Positions 1 through 8,751 of a stretch of DNA of 64,000 nt are shown piece after piece; positions within the stretch are counted from its first letter, which is position 1; every line of letters starts with the position of its first letter. The translations under genes and the position numbers were made by a program. The notes under the pieces were generated by a model. That model ran no database searches, was not told the DNA's origin, and saw nothing but the letters and a program-made list of their open reading frames with translations. Source of the stretch: Streptomyces sp. HD (GTDB taxonomy: Bacteria > Actinomycetota > Actinomycetes > Streptomycetales > Streptomycetaceae); NCBI RefSeq assembly GCF_028369295.1, contig NZ_JAQMYP010000047.1:1-64000 (forward strand), written 5' to 3'.

Positions 1-60
1 GGGGGGGGGGCGGCGGGGCGGGGGGGGGGGGGGGGCCCGGCGCGGGGGGCCCCCCCCCCA
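1..60. repeat. G/C homopolymer run at the window edge
   Basis: The first 59 bases contain only G and C, with long G runs followed by a C run. No gene can be read in it. It looks like a low-complexity contig end or an assembly artefact and not natural sequence. The bases from about 61 onward look like ordinary Streptomyces DNA. Confidence 0.7.
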
Positions 61-139
61 CTTGGCGTATGTCACCGCGCGCGGTGCCGAATGTCGCCCA
101 CGAGTGGTGCCGAGTGTCTCCCGCGCGCGTGGCAGTGGC

Positions 140-673
140 TCAGGGCTGGCGAGTCCTGCCCATGGTCGCCGTGAACGTCTCCGGGTCGTCCTCGAAACCG
201 TGGATGCCGGGGCGGAAGTCCCACGTGCCCGATTCCTGGCGTACGAACTCCGCGATCGTCGTCGCCGTCGAGCCCAGGACGCCGCCGAAGTCGTCCTCGG
301 CCAGGACGGTGTAGCCCTCGCGGATGCGCAGGGCCGGCTTGATGACGCTGACGAAGGTGCGCTGCGCCGGGCGCTGCTGGATCACGACTCCGACCATCAC
401 GCGCGCGTACCGGCTGTCGAGCCGGTCGAGCTCCGCGGTCATGACCTCGTCCCAGCCGAAGCCCTTGCCGTCCTTGCTGTCCCGGTTCAGATAGATCGTG
501 CCGTCGGGAGAGCGGCTGTCGAAGTGCACCACGTAGGCGGGATCCCCGTACGGGTCACTGGACAGATAGGTCGCGGCGACGATGTCCAGATCGGTGGGCG
601 GCTGCCCGGCCGGACTCGGATCCCACTTGACCGAGATCTCGACTTTCCGGATCCCCTTGTTGATGGCGTTCAC
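140..673 (-). CDS. TerD-family stress-response protein
   Basis: This encodes a 177-residue protein of the TerD/TerZ family, cytoplasmic calcium-binding proteins linked to tellurite and general stress resistance. The family core is visible: LDIVAATY near residue 29, then the block SPDGTIYLNRDSKDGKGFG near residue 54 followed by DEVMTAELDRL. The Asp-rich elements correspond to the Ca2+-binding loops of the family. The start is GTG at 673, preceded on the minus strand by a purine-rich GGGGAAGGGGAAG stretch. A longer reading frame continues far upstream but loses family similarity. The length fits single-domain TerD proteins (about 180-200 aa). The exact physiological role cannot be told from sequence. 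Confidence 0.85.
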   Translation of the reverse strand: MNAINKGIRKVEISVKWDPSPAGQPPTDLDIVAATYLSSDPYGDPAYVVHFDSRSPDGTIYLNRDSKDGKGFGWDEVMTAELDRLDSRYARVMVGVVIQQRPAQRTFVSVIKPALRIREGYTVLAEDDFGGVLGSTATTIAEFVRQESGTWDFRPGIHGFEDDPETFTATMGRTRQP

Positions 674-829
674 CAGGCTTCCCCTTCCCCGTTCCGCGTA
701 TGCCGTCGACCTGAACTGCCCAGCAGCAAAGGCCGGTTGTCCATCCTGCCACGCGCGCGGGATCGTGCGCCGGGGAGCTCTCCGGTCGAGCGTGACCGGC
801 GCCACGCTCCGTGGCCTTACCATGGCGCG

Positions 830-1435
830 GTGCTGGTCAAGTGGATTCGCTGCACCGTGGTGGACCGCCGCGGCTTCGAGCGGGGGCAGCGAAAATGGGC
901 GGGGCTTCTGGGGGAGCCGGGGTTTCGGGGGCAGGGTGGGGGCTGGAGCCGGGGGCGGCAGGGGGTGGTGCACGTCTTCTCGTTCTGGGAGAGCCGTTCC
1001 TTCTACGACTCCTTCATGGCCCGTTCCCACGACAGGCTGGCGGCGGCCCAGTCGGGCACCTTCAAGGACATACAGGTCAAGCTCTTCGACCACCGCTTCG
1101 ACGTGAAGACCGGCTTCGAGCCGCGCTTCACCGACGCGGACCTGGTCAGAGTCGCCCACTGCCGTGTCCATGAGGATCGCGCCGAGCACTTCACGCTCAT
1201 GCAGGAGAAGGTCTGGAACCCCGCGATGGCCGGCTCGCCCGGCATGATCCGCGGGCTCTTCGGCGAGGCGCCGGGGCAAGAGTTCCTTGTGCTGTCGATG
1301 TGGCGGTCGGCCGCGGAGCACGGAAAGTACCGCACGGAGCGGGTGGAGCGTCTGGCGCTGCGAGCCCAGACGGAGGCGGACGTCGCGGCGCTCACGGGTG
1401 ACATCGTGGACCTCGAACCGGCGTGGACCGTTTGA
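830..1435 (+). CDS. DUF4937 / YdbC-like protein
   Basis: This 201-residue protein starts VLVKWIRCTVVDRRGFERGQ, the typical opening of the YdbC-like DUF4937 family of small alpha/beta-barrel (ABM-like) proteins. It seems to hold two copies of the fold: residues 1-90, with VVHVFSFWESRSFYDSFM, and residues 100-200, with EFLVLSMWRSAAEHGKYR. The family has no established activity; ABM-like folds often bind small ligands or act as monooxygenases. GTG at 830 was chosen because similarity begins exactly there, although no strong Shine-Dalgarno precedes it. It is divergent from the TerD-like gene. Confidence 0.75.
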   Translation: MLVKWIRCTVVDRRGFERGQRKWAGLLGEPGFRGQGGGWSRGRQGVVHVFSFWESRSFYDSFMARSHDRLAAAQSGTFKDIQVKLFDHRFDVKTGFEPRFTDADLVRVAHCRVHEDRAEHFTLMQEKVWNPAMAGSPGMIRGLFGEAPGQEFLVLSMWRSAAEHGKYRTERVERLALRAQTEADVAALTGDIVDLEPAWTV

Positions 1436-1555
1436 ATTCCGAACCCTGTGATTCGTGCGCCCTGATGTGACCTGTGGTGCAGGAAATGTGTGACGTACGC
1501 CGTATGGGGCCCGTACGAGTGCTCGATCGGCCGTCACTCGATCTAGGGTTTTGGC

Positions 1556-2215
1556 ATGGCACGACCACGGCGCATCGTCCTTGTCCGGCACGGAGAGTCA
1601 ACGGGCAATGTTGATGACACCGTGTACGAGCGTGAGCCCGACCACGCACTGGCCCTGACCGAGCGAGGCTGGCGGCAGGCAGAGGAGACGGGAAAACGTC
1701 TGCGGGAGGTGTTCGGCCGTGAGCGAGTCAGCGTGTACGTCTCGCCCTACCGCCGTACGCACGAGACGCTCCGTGCCTTCCACCTGGATCCCGAGCTCAT
1801 ACGCGTGCGCGAGGAGCCCCGGCTGCGCGAGCAGGACTGGGGGAACTGGCAGGACCGCGACGACGTACGCCTCCAGAAGTCCTACCGTGACGCCTACGGG
1901 CACTTCTTCTATCGCTTCGCCCAGGGCGAGTCCGGCGCCGACGTGTACGACCGGGTCGGCAACTTCCTGGAGAGCCTGTACCGCAGTTTCGAGGCCCCCG
2001 ACCACCCGCCGAACGTGCTGCTCGTGACCCATGGCCTGGCCATGCGGCTGTTCTGCATGCGCTGGTTCCACTGGACGGTCGCGGAGTTCGAGTCACTGTC
2101 GAACCCCGGGAACGCGGAGATGCGGATGCTCGTTCTCGGGGACGACGGCAAGTACATGCTTGACCGGCCTTTCGAACGCTGGCGAGATCCGGAACCGTAC
2201 GGGATCACCGGATAG
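1556..2215 (+). CDS. Histidine phosphatase superfamily protein (phosphoglycerate-mutase type)
   Basis: This 219-residue protein has the branch-1 histidine phosphatase signature LVRHGES at residues 9-15; His12 is the expected phospho-acceptor. The second catalytic His is His159 in VTHGLAMRLF, and REQDWGNW (residues 91-98) supplies the acidic region near the active site. Such enzymes dephosphorylate small phosphometabolites or act as mutases; the substrate cannot be assigned. The ATG follows an A/T-richer segment. The ADP-ribosylglycohydrolase starts 12 bp after its stop, so the two probably form an operon. Confidence 0.85.
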   Translation: MARPRRIVLVRHGESTGNVDDTVYEREPDHALALTERGWRQAEETGKRLREVFGRERVSVYVSPYRRTHETLRAFHLDPELIRVREEPRLREQDWGNWQDRDDVRLQKSYRDAYGHFFYRFAQGESGADVYDRVGNFLESLYRSFEAPDHPPNVLLVTHGLAMRLFCMRWFHWTVAEFESLSNPGNAEMRMLVLGDDGKYMLDRPFERWRDPEPYGITG

Positions 2216-2227
2216 AGTGGCAGGGAG

Positions 2228-3133
2228 ATGACCGCTGATTCCTCACCTGAAGGGCGCCTGGACCGCGCCCGCGCCAGCCTGCGCGGACTCGCGGTGGGGG
2301 ATGCGCTGGGCTCGCAGTTCTTCGTGCCGGTGAACTACCCGCTGCTGAAGCGGCGCGAGCTGCCGTCCGGTCCCTGGCAGTGGACTGACGACACCGAGAT
2401 GGCCTGCTCCGTGGTCGCTGTCCTGGCAGCCCACCACCGCATCGACCAGGACGCGCTGGCTCGCTCCTTCGCCGAGCACCACGACTTCGACCGGGGCTAC
2501 GGCCCCGCGGTCAATCGGCTGCTGCGCCTGGTCAGGGAGGGCGGCGACTGGCGCGAGCTGTCGGCCGCGCTCTTCAACGGACAGGGGTCCTGGGGCAACG
2601 GCGCCGCGATGCGCATCGCGCCCCTCGGTGCCTGGTACGCGGACGATCCGGAGCAGGCGACCCACCAGGCCGAGATCTCGGCCTACCCCACCCATCAGCA
2701 CCGCGAGGCCGTCGTCGGCGCCATGGCCGTCGCTGCGGCCGCCGCACTGGCCTCCGCGCCCGGCGGCCCGCCCAGCCCAGGATCGCTCCTCGACGACGTC
2801 ATCGCCCTCGTTCCGAAGAGCGCGGTCGGAGCGGGCCTGCGGCGCGCCCGGGACATGCTCGACTACGACGACGCGGCCACGGTCGCGGCCGTCCTGGGCT
2901 GTGGTCGGCGTACGACGGCACACGACACCGTGCCCTTCGCACTGTGGTCGGCGGCGCGGGCTCTCGGTGACTACGAGCAGGCCTTCTGGGTGACCGCGCA
3001 GGTCGGCGGTGACGTGGACACCACGTGCGCCATCGTGGGCGGGGTGATCGGCGCAGGGAAGGCTGGGGCGATGCCGACCGAGTGGGCGGAGCGGACCGAG
3101 GCGCTCCCGGTGTGGGTGCCGACGTCGGCGTAA
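2228..3133 (+). CDS. ADP-ribosylglycohydrolase family protein
   Basis: This 301-residue protein belongs to the DraG/ARH family, Mg2+-dependent hydrolases that remove ADP-ribose from proteins or small molecules. The N-terminal GLAVGDALGSQF (about residues 21-32), the metal-binding WTDDTEMA (about 51-58) and the C-terminal GGDVDTTCAIVGGVIGA (about 265-281) carry the Asp and Thr residues that bind the two metal ions. The length fits the family. It starts 12 bp after the histidine phosphatase gene and is preceded by GGCAGGGAG. Pairing with a phosphatase suggests processing of ADP-ribose-type metabolites, but this is an inference. Confidence 0.88.
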   Translation: MTADSSPEGRLDRARASLRGLAVGDALGSQFFVPVNYPLLKRRELPSGPWQWTDDTEMACSVVAVLAAHHRIDQDALARSFAEHHDFDRGYGPAVNRLLRLVREGGDWRELSAALFNGQGSWGNGAAMRIAPLGAWYADDPEQATHQAEISAYPTHQHREAVVGAMAVAAAAALASAPGGPPSPGSLLDDVIALVPKSAVGAGLRRARDMLDYDDAATVAAVLGCGRRTTAHDTVPFALWSAARALGDYEQAFWVTAQVGGDVDTTCAIVGGVIGAGKAGAMPTEWAERTEALPVWVPTSA

Positions 3134-3509
3134 CACCACTCTGACCTGCCCGACCCCTCGCCCTGCCAGAATTTCAATAACTTTCTGTGTCCGTCGGGAA
3201 CTCTGCGTGACTGGCGATCCGTTGTCGTGGCAGTCGGTGTGCGACCGCTGGGGCCGCACATGCAGGTGACACACGAGGGGCGCAGGAGGTGGGGCCATGG
3301 GACTCATGTCGGTGGTGGGCGTGCTGTGCGTCGTGGCGGCCGCCGCATGGGTCGGGCTTCGGCATTCCCTTGCCAACGGGGTCGGTCCGACGTCGGTCGC
3401 CGGGGAGGTGGTGCGGATGGCCGGTTCGTCGTCCTCGTCGCCGGTCCCCCGGACGCGATCCGGCCACCCGCAGTCCATTGCTCGCCCTGCCGGTGTCTGC
3501 CCTTCCTGG
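3134..3509. other. 376-bp intergenic region with a possible small membrane ORF
   Basis: This lies between the ADP-ribosylglycohydrolase and the 3' end of the convergent MFS gene. Its one notable feature is a strong Shine-Dalgarno, AGGAGGT at 3284-3290, six bases before ATG at 3297. The start of that frame encodes a plausible hydrophobic helix (VVGVLCVVAAAAWVGL). The frame does not stop until 5150 and runs antisense through the MFS gene, so only its beginning could be real. It may be a short membrane protein with a lost stop or a gene remnant. No convincing terminator was seen. Confidence 0.3.
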
Positions 3510-5057
3510 TCAGCCGGCCATCGGGCCCGCTGTCCCGGCGAGGGCATCCAGGTCGCTCTTTCGGACCCGGATCACCAACCAGGCGGTGGCCAGGGCGAGT
3601 ACGGCCATCGCGGCGGCCGCCACGAAGCCCGTCGAGATGCCCTGCGTGAGCACTTCGTGGCCCCAGGGGCCGGGCAGCTGCTGGGTGTTGGCGAACTCCG
3701 CCTTCTGTTCGGGCGACGCCTCGGCCATGAACTTCGGCAGCTGCTTCTCCGCCTCGTCCTTGCTGGCGGAGCCGAACACCGTCGTCAGAATGGACAGGCC
3801 CAGCGAACCGCCCACCTGCTGGGTGGCGTTGAGCAGCCCGGACGCGGCACCGGCCTCGTGCTGGGCGACGCCGGAGACCGCCGTGATCGTCAGTGTCACG
3901 AAGTTCAGGCCCATACCGAAGCCGAACATCAGCATCGGTCCGAGCACTCCACCGACGTAGGAACTGTCGGAGCTGATGAGCGTCTGCCAGGCCAGCCCGG
4001 TGGCCGTGAGTGCCGAGCCCACGAGCATGAACGGCTTGGGGCCGAGCACCGGCAGGAAGCGCTGCGAAAGGCCCGCCCCGAGCGCGATCACGACCGTCAC
4101 CGGCAGGAAGGCGAGACCGGCCTCGATCGGGCTGTACTGCAGCACGTTCTGCACGAAGAGAACGATGTAGAAGAACATGCCGAACATCGCCGCGGCCAGG
4201 CTGAGCATGATCACATACGTGCCGGAGCGGTTGCGGTCGGCGAACATCCTGAGCGGGGTGATGGGCTCCTTGGCTCGCGACTCGATGAAGGCGAAGGCCA
4301 GCAGCAGGACCACCGCGGCGCCGAAGGAACCGATGGTCAGGCTGTCCCGCCAGCCCTCGTCGGCCGCCCGGATGAAGCCGTAGACGAGGGACGCCATGCC
4401 CGCCGTCGAGGTCAGTGCGCCCGCTATGTCGAAGCGCCCCGAGTGTCGTTCGGACTCGCTGATGTACAGCGGTGTGAGCAGGGCGATCACGATGCCGATC
4501 GGCACGTTGACGAAGAGCACCCACCGCCAGTCGAGCCACTCGGTGAGCATGCCGCCCGCGAGCAGGCCGATGGCTCCACCGCCGGCGGAGACTGCGGCGA
4601 AGACGCCGAACGCCCGGTTCCGTTCCGGGCCTTCGGGGAACGTGGTGGTGATGAGCGCCAGCGAAGTGGGCGAGGCGATCGCGCCGCCCACGCCCTGGAG
4701 CACGCGTGCGGCCAGCAGTTGCCAGGGTTCCTGAGCGAGTCCGCCGAGCAGGGAGGCCAGCGTGAACAGCAGGATGCCGGTCATGAAGACCCGGCGGCGG
4801 CCCAGGATGTCACCGGCGCGGCCACCGAGAAGCAGCAGACCGCCGAAGGTGAGGGTGTAGGCGCTCACGACCCAGGTGAGGTCGGTGGTGCTGAACTTGA
4901 GCGCGTTTTGAATGTGCGGGAGTGCGATGTTCACAATCGTCGCGTCGAGTACCACCATGAGTTGGCAGGCCGCGATGACGGTGAGTGCGATGCCAGGATG
5001 CCCCTCCCGGCGGGCCGCACCTGGTTTCTGGTCCTTGATCAACTGAGAGGTTGTCAC
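3510..5057 (-). CDS. 14-TM MFS drug efflux transporter (DHA2, EmrB/QacA type)
   Basis: This 515-residue integral membrane protein of the DHA2 family has about 14 hydrophobic helices. It is predicted to export toxic compounds by proton antiport. The cytoplasmic motif A is visible as GGRAGDILGRRR near residues 78-89, after the TM1 segment LMVVLDATIVNIALPHI. A motif-C-like glycine-rich helix (GVGGAIASPTSLALI) follows. GTG at 5057 starts the protein just inside the divergent regulatory region. The divergent TetR gene and two identical 9-bp-arm palindromes between them indicate local repression relieved by the transported drug. The substrate is unknown. Confidence 0.92.
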   Translation of the reverse strand: MTTSQLIKDQKPGAARREGHPGIALTVIAACQLMVVLDATIVNIALPHIQNALKFSTTDLTWVVSAYTLTFGGLLLLGGRAGDILGRRRVFMTGILLFTLASLLGGLAQEPWQLLAARVLQGVGGAIASPTSLALITTTFPEGPERNRAFGVFAAVSAGGGAIGLLAGGMLTEWLDWRWVLFVNVPIGIVIALLTPLYISESERHSGRFDIAGALTSTAGMASLVYGFIRAADEGWRDSLTIGSFGAAVVLLLAFAFIESRAKEPITPLRMFADRNRSGTYVIMLSLAAAMFGMFFYIVLFVQNVLQYSPIEAGLAFLPVTVVIALGAGLSQRFLPVLGPKPFMLVGSALTATGLAWQTLISSDSSYVGGVLGPMLMFGFGMGLNFVTLTITAVSGVAQHEAGAASGLLNATQQVGGSLGLSILTTVFGSASKDEAEKQLPKFMAEASPEQKAEFANTQQLPGPWGHEVLTQGISTGFVAAAAMAVLALATAWLVIRVRKSDLDALAGTAGPMAG

Positions 5058-5080
5058 TATGGGTCCCCCACAAGTGCCTT

Positions 5081-5148
5081 AGTGAACGCTCGCGTTCACT
5101 GTCGCGTCAACCGTAGTGAGTCCCCAGTAGTGAACGCAAGCGTTCACT
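5081..5148. promoter_or_regulatory. Twin TetR-type operators
   Basis: Two 20-bp palindromes lie between the MFS and TetR genes: AGTGAACGCTCGCGTTCACT at 5081-5100 and AGTGAACGCAAGCGTTCACT at 5129-5148. Both have perfect 9-bp arms (AGTGAACGC/GCGTTCACT) and differ only in the central dinucleotide. Centres are 48 bp apart. This is the layout expected when a TetR dimer represses the pump and possibly itself. Assignment to this TetR is inferred from position. Confidence 0.85.
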
Positions 5149-5242
5149 GAAGTCGTCATCGCGCGGCGTTTCCCCCGTAGTTGCCGCGCGCTGCCCCCTT
5201 GTCCCCGGAAATCCGCTTCCCTTGTTCGTTGGAGACGCTCAG

Positions 5243-5866
5243 ATGGTTACCTCGCGCTGGACGGCCGCCTCAGCTCAGACGGCCTCCCCCCGTCGGCGCG
5301 GCGTCGTGCTCGAACGCGCGATCCTCGATGCCGCGCTGGAACAGCTCAGTACGGTCGGCTGGAACGGCCTCACCATGGAGGGCGTCGCCGCGGGCGCCCA
5401 GACGGGCAAGGCCGCCGTCTACCGACGGTGGCCGTCCAAGGAGGACCTCGTGGCCGATGCGCTGCGGGCCGGACTGCCGACCTTCGAGTCGGCTCCCGAC
5501 CTGGGGGGCGTGCGCGAGGACCTGCTTGAGCTGTGCGGGCAGGCGCGGGACGCGATGTTCTCGCGTCCCGGTTTCGCGCTGCGTTCGGTGATTCACGAAT
5601 GCGACAGTCTCCAGGCCGAGCGCTTTCATGGCGTGATCTTCGACGGGGTCGTGGAGCCCACCATCCGGTTGCTACGTGAGGTCATCACCCGCGGAATTGA
5701 GCGGGGGGAGGTGCGGGCCGATGCGGCGAACGGCTATGTTTTCGACGCCATCCCGGCGATCATGATGTACCGGTCAAAGATGTGCGGCAGTGAATGGAAC
5801 GACCGTGACATCGAGGAGATGATCGACCAGTTGATGGTTCCCCTGCTCCGTCCCACGGGGCCCTGA
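5243..5866 (+). CDS. TetR-family transcriptional repressor
   Basis: This 207-residue protein has an N-terminal TetR helix-turn-helix (about residues 22-70). Helix 1 is ERAILDAALEQLSTVGWNGL and the recognition segment is TGKAAVYRRWPSKEDLV. The C-terminal ligand-binding domain resembles the TetR_C family with the end PAIMMYRSKMCGSEWNDRD. ATG 5243 was chosen over an in-frame TTG at 5222 because GGAG at 5231-5234 sits 8 bases ahead of it. The gene is divergent from the MFS pump. The two palindromes between them make it the probable local repressor, responding to a pump substrate. Confidence 0.9.
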   Translation: MVTSRWTAASAQTASPRRRGVVLERAILDAALEQLSTVGWNGLTMEGVAAGAQTGKAAVYRRWPSKEDLVADALRAGLPTFESAPDLGGVREDLLELCGQARDAMFSRPGFALRSVIHECDSLQAERFHGVIFDGVVEPTIRLLREVITRGIERGEVRADAANGYVFDAIPAIMMYRSKMCGSEWNDRDIEEMIDQLMVPLLRPTGP

Positions 5867-5948
5867 GTGATCTCTTCGCCGGCATGGCGGTTGCTCCGGT
5901 GGACCAGGGTGTCGAAGCGGGTTCGCGGCGGCGTACGCTTAGGGCGCC

Positions 5949-6650
5949 ATGCCGTACGAACCGCCTACTCACACCGTCGAGCGCTCCCTTCGAGCCACGA
6001 CCGGAGCGAAGGTCATTGCCGGTGTCGACGAGGTGGGGCGCGGCGCGTGGGCCGGGCCTGTCACCGTCTGCGCGGCGATCACCGGACTGCGTCGGCCCCC
6101 CGAGGGTCTGACCGACTCCAAGCTGCTCACCGTCAAGCGGCGCACCGTGCTCGCCGAGGAACTTCGGACGTGGGTCACGTCGTACGCCCTGGGGCACGCA
6201 TCCCCGGAGGAGATCGACGGCCTGGGGATGACGGCCTCGTTGCGGCTCGCCGCGGTGCGCGCCCTGGAGGCTCTTCCGGTCCGCCCCGACGCGGTGATCC
6301 TCGACGGGAAGCACGACTACCTCGGGACTCCCTGGCGGGTCCGTACGGTGATCAAGGGTGACCAGTCCTGCGTGGCGGTCGCGGCGGCCTCGGTGATCGC
6401 CAAGGTGCAGCGCGACAAAATGATGGCCGAACTGGGTATCGACCATGCAGACTTCGGTTTTGCGGACAACGCCGGGTATCCGTCGCCCGTGCACAAGGCC
6501 GCACTGGCGGAACGGGGACCCACCCCGCACCACCGGTTGTCGTGGGCGTATCTTGATGCGCTGCCCCAGTGGCGGCATCTCAAGAAGGTCCGCACCTGGG
6601 TGGAAGGAAGCGTTCCGGAGATCGAGGGCCAGCTCGGCTTCGATTTCTGA
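5949..6650 (+). CDS. rnhB: Ribonuclease HII
   Basis: This 233-residue RNase HII cleaves the RNA strand of RNA-DNA hybrids and excises single ribonucleotides from genomic DNA. The diagnostic [13 protein letters not shown] spans residues 25-37 and gives catalytic Asp27 and Glu28. The remaining acidic residues fit Asp119 (VILDGKHDY) and Asp138 (IKGDQS), with spacing like that of the E. coli enzyme. The tail retains the conserved [13 protein letters not shown] and HHRLSW elements. The ATG is 80 bp downstream of the TetR gene. A lineage-specific hypothetical gene follows on the same strand. Confidence 0.96.
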   Translation: MPYEPPTHTVERSLRATTGAKVIAGVDEVGRGAWAGPVTVCAAITGLRRPPEGLTDSKLLTVKRRTVLAEELRTWVTSYALGHASPEEIDGLGMTASLRLAAVRALEALPVRPDAVILDGKHDYLGTPWRVRTVIKGDQSCVAVAAASVIAKVQRDKMMAELGIDHADFGFADNAGYPSPVHKAALAERGPTPHHRLSWAYLDALPQWRHLKKVRTWVEGSVPEIEGQLGFDF

Positions 6651-6718
6651 CGATTCCGCTCGCACTTGTGTGCCACCCGCTCGCGCGAGCCGCACCAGCG
6701 TTTGATAAATATCAGCTC

Positions 6719-7354
6719 ATGCCTCTCATTCCCGAGGAGCCTCAGATTCACGAGAGTGCCCAGGGTCCCCGCGCCACGCCGGCCAGTGGCCGTACCGCGC
6801 CGACCCCCCGCCCCGTACCCGGCCCCCGCCCCGCGGCTTCGTCGCGTCCCGGCCGACCCGGGCCCCCGAGGCCCGCGCCGCCGGTGCAACGTACGCCGCG
6901 TGACGTGGCCGTGACCAAGCCCGGGCCCTCGGCCCCGGCTGCCCCTGCCGCCCAGGCTGTGGCAACCCCGCAGATCCAGTTGATCCCGGCGTCTCCCGAG
7001 GGTGCGCTCGACGCTGCCGAGGAGGCTGTCGACCTGCTCCTGGAGTCGGGCCGCGCTCCCGGCGACGTGCTGGTGATCACCACGGGCGAACAGCATCCGT
7101 GGGCCGCTCACGAGCTGTCCTTCGGCGAAGCCTCCTACTGGGCGCAGCACGACGCGGGTGACGACGTCTTCTACGCCGCTGCCTCCGCAGTCGGTCGTGC
7201 CGCGTCGCGCCCCGTGGTCGTGGTCGCCGTCAACGGCGGTCCCGACTCCGCTGACGCCACCGTCCTGCCTCTGGCCCTCGGCCAGGCGAGCGCCCTGCTG
7301 ATCGTCTGCGGTGACCCACAGCGGATCAACTCGGTGCTGGGCGCGGGAGTCTGA
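6719..7354 (+). CDS. Streptomyces conserved hypothetical with a Pro/Arg-rich N-terminus
   Basis: This encodes a 211-residue protein of unknown function. Residues 1-95 are a disordered Pro/Arg/Ala-rich region. Residues about 96-211 look folded, with an alternating alpha/beta pattern (IQLIPAS, DVLVITTGEQHPWAAHELS, RPVVVVAVNG, ASALLIVCGDPQR) suggestive of a Rossmann-like sheet. A longer in-frame extension overlaps rnhB, but ATG 6719 is preferred because it clears rnhB. I recall homologues next to rnhB in other Streptomyces. No catalytic motif was recognised. Confidence 0.75.
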   Translation: MPLIPEEPQIHESAQGPRATPASGRTAPTPRPVPGPRPAASSRPGRPGPPRPAPPVQRTPRDVAVTKPGPSAPAAPAAQAVATPQIQLIPASPEGALDAAEEAVDLLLESGRAPGDVLVITTGEQHPWAAHELSFGEASYWAQHDAGDDVFYAAASAVGRAASRPVVVVAVNGGPDSADATVLPLALGQASALLIVCGDPQRINSVLGAGV

Positions 7355-7666
7355 GCCGCTTCCGGCTCGTCCGGGGGGGGGACTCGCAGGACACCGGGGG
7401 ACAGGACGCCACTGGGGTGTCGTCAGCACGGCGAGGCCTTCGGCGTGCACGGACGCGTGGGGGTGCGTACGGAATTCGCCGTGCGCAGGCCCTGCCGGTT
7501 CGGACGCGACTCCACGTCATACGGATGAGTCGTCGTGGGGCGTCCGGACGCGCGTCGGCCTCGGTCGTCGTGATCAGGGGCGGACTCGGGTCGTCGGAGC
7601 GTAGTACGCATGCGCGACCGTGGTCGCAGCTCGCAGCCTCGCGGCTGGGAACCCCTCTCGGTGTTC
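7355..7666. other. 312-bp intergenic region, nothing recognised
   Basis: This separates two convergent hypothetical genes. It contains a run of ten G at 7370-7379. Several ORFs cross it in various frames but none has coding bias or similarity. No clear hairpin terminator or RNA was recognised. Confidence 0.4.
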
Positions 7667-8302
7667 TCAGCGAGCTGCCGCGCGCCGCAGGACCTCCGAG
7701 GCCGCGCCGCCGGTGCGGGGCAGGGGGAGCGGTGCCTCGGACGTGTCGAAGGGCTCCGGTGACGAGTCGGAGCTGGGGCGGCGGCCGCCGCGGCCCTCGC
7801 CGAGGACCTGCCAGCCGTCACGGGTCAGCGTGATGTACGCGCCGCAGCGCAGCCCGTGCAGGGTGCAGGCGTCACGCAGGCCCCACATCCAGGCGCCGTC
7901 CTCCTCCGTCCAACGGGCGTCGCCCTCACGGCAGTAGAGCAGCACCGCGGTGCGTACCGGGGTGCGGCGGCGCAGGTCGTGCGGGATGACACGGCGCAAC
8001 TGGGCGAGCAGGGCGTTGCGGAACATCCAGCCGTCGGCCGGTGTCGAGCGGCGGGTGAACGAGGCACTCGCCCGCAGTCGCTCGTCCGGGTCGAGTACGG
8101 CCACGATCGCGGTGTCCGGCCCGGGGCGGTGCCGTGAGTGCAGACCGCTGACCACCTCCCGGGGGTTACGCAGCAGCGGGATTCCCGCGGCCGCCCACTC
8201 CCCGGGTTCGAGCATGCGGGCCAGGGGGTTGGCGGATGCGGCGGACAGGTCGGCTGACGTCGACGTGGATGCCGCGGAGGACGGAGCGAATCCGAAGGTC
8301 AC
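7667..8302 (-). CDS. Conserved hypothetical protein
   Basis: This 211-residue protein has no function I recognise. Its central part is rich in secondary structure: PGPDTAIVAVLDPDERLRAS, TAVLLYCREGDARWTEEDG and GLRCGAYITLTRDGWQVLGE. The C-terminal 45 residues are low-complexity Ser/Pro/Arg. The core, with a putative substrate loop SFTRRS, recalls small alpha/beta enzymes but lacks a clear catalytic signature. GTG at 8302 is preceded on the minus strand by a strong GGGAGGA Shine-Dalgarno, which supports this start. It is divergent from recQ. Confidence 0.75.
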   Translation of the reverse strand: MTFGFAPSSAASTSTSADLSAASANPLARMLEPGEWAAAGIPLLRNPREVVSGLHSRHRPGPDTAIVAVLDPDERLRASASFTRRSTPADGWMFRNALLAQLRRVIPHDLRRRTPVRTAVLLYCREGDARWTEEDGAWMWGLRDACTLHGLRCGAYITLTRDGWQVLGEGRGGRRPSSDSSPEPFDTSEAPLPLPRTGGAASEVLRRAAAR

Positions 8303-8751
8303 GGTCCTCCCTTCGGCTACGCGCCCACACTGCGGGCGGGGTCGGAATCGGGGGAGCGCACACCGCAGCAGAGCCCTACCGGATCACGGACGAGCCGCGC
8401 GGGGAGCGGACCTCAATTCTTCCTGCCGAACCGGAATGCGGCAACGAGCAATTGGGGCCACCGTCCGATATCCAATGGTGTGTGGGTTATATCCCTACCC
8501 AGTGCGTCACCGTGCGACGCATGGGTTGACCGGGCACAACCAGGTCGTACGGCTCTGATGCCTGAGAGATCGGGGGCGCGTCGGTTGCAGGCCGGGATTC
8601 GGGCGGCATTGATGTCACGGTCGGGCGGACGGCCGACGAGCCGCGATCTTGCCGTTCCGTCGACCTGCTGCACGCAGGAGACGGGGGCCGCTCCGCTCCC
8701 GAAAGCGGGGTGAAGTGGCCGACTGTCAGTGCTGTCGGGTTGCATGGGGGC
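8303..8751. promoter_or_regulatory. 449-bp divergent intergenic region upstream of recQ
   Basis: This region must hold the promoters of recQ and the leftward hypothetical gene. A dyad TGCGTC (8503-8508) / GACGCA (8516-8521) with a 7-base centre lies in its middle, next to an A/T-richer stretch (GGGTTATATCCC). I could not pick a convincing -35/-10 pair. No LexA-type GAAC-N4-GTTC box was noticed. Confidence 0.35.

Noticed and set aside
3297-5150. 617-residue ORF on the plus strand through the MFS gene
   Set aside because: After the first codons it is antisense to the clear 14-TM MFS protein and reads as low-complexity charged sequence. Long antisense frames are common at this GC content.
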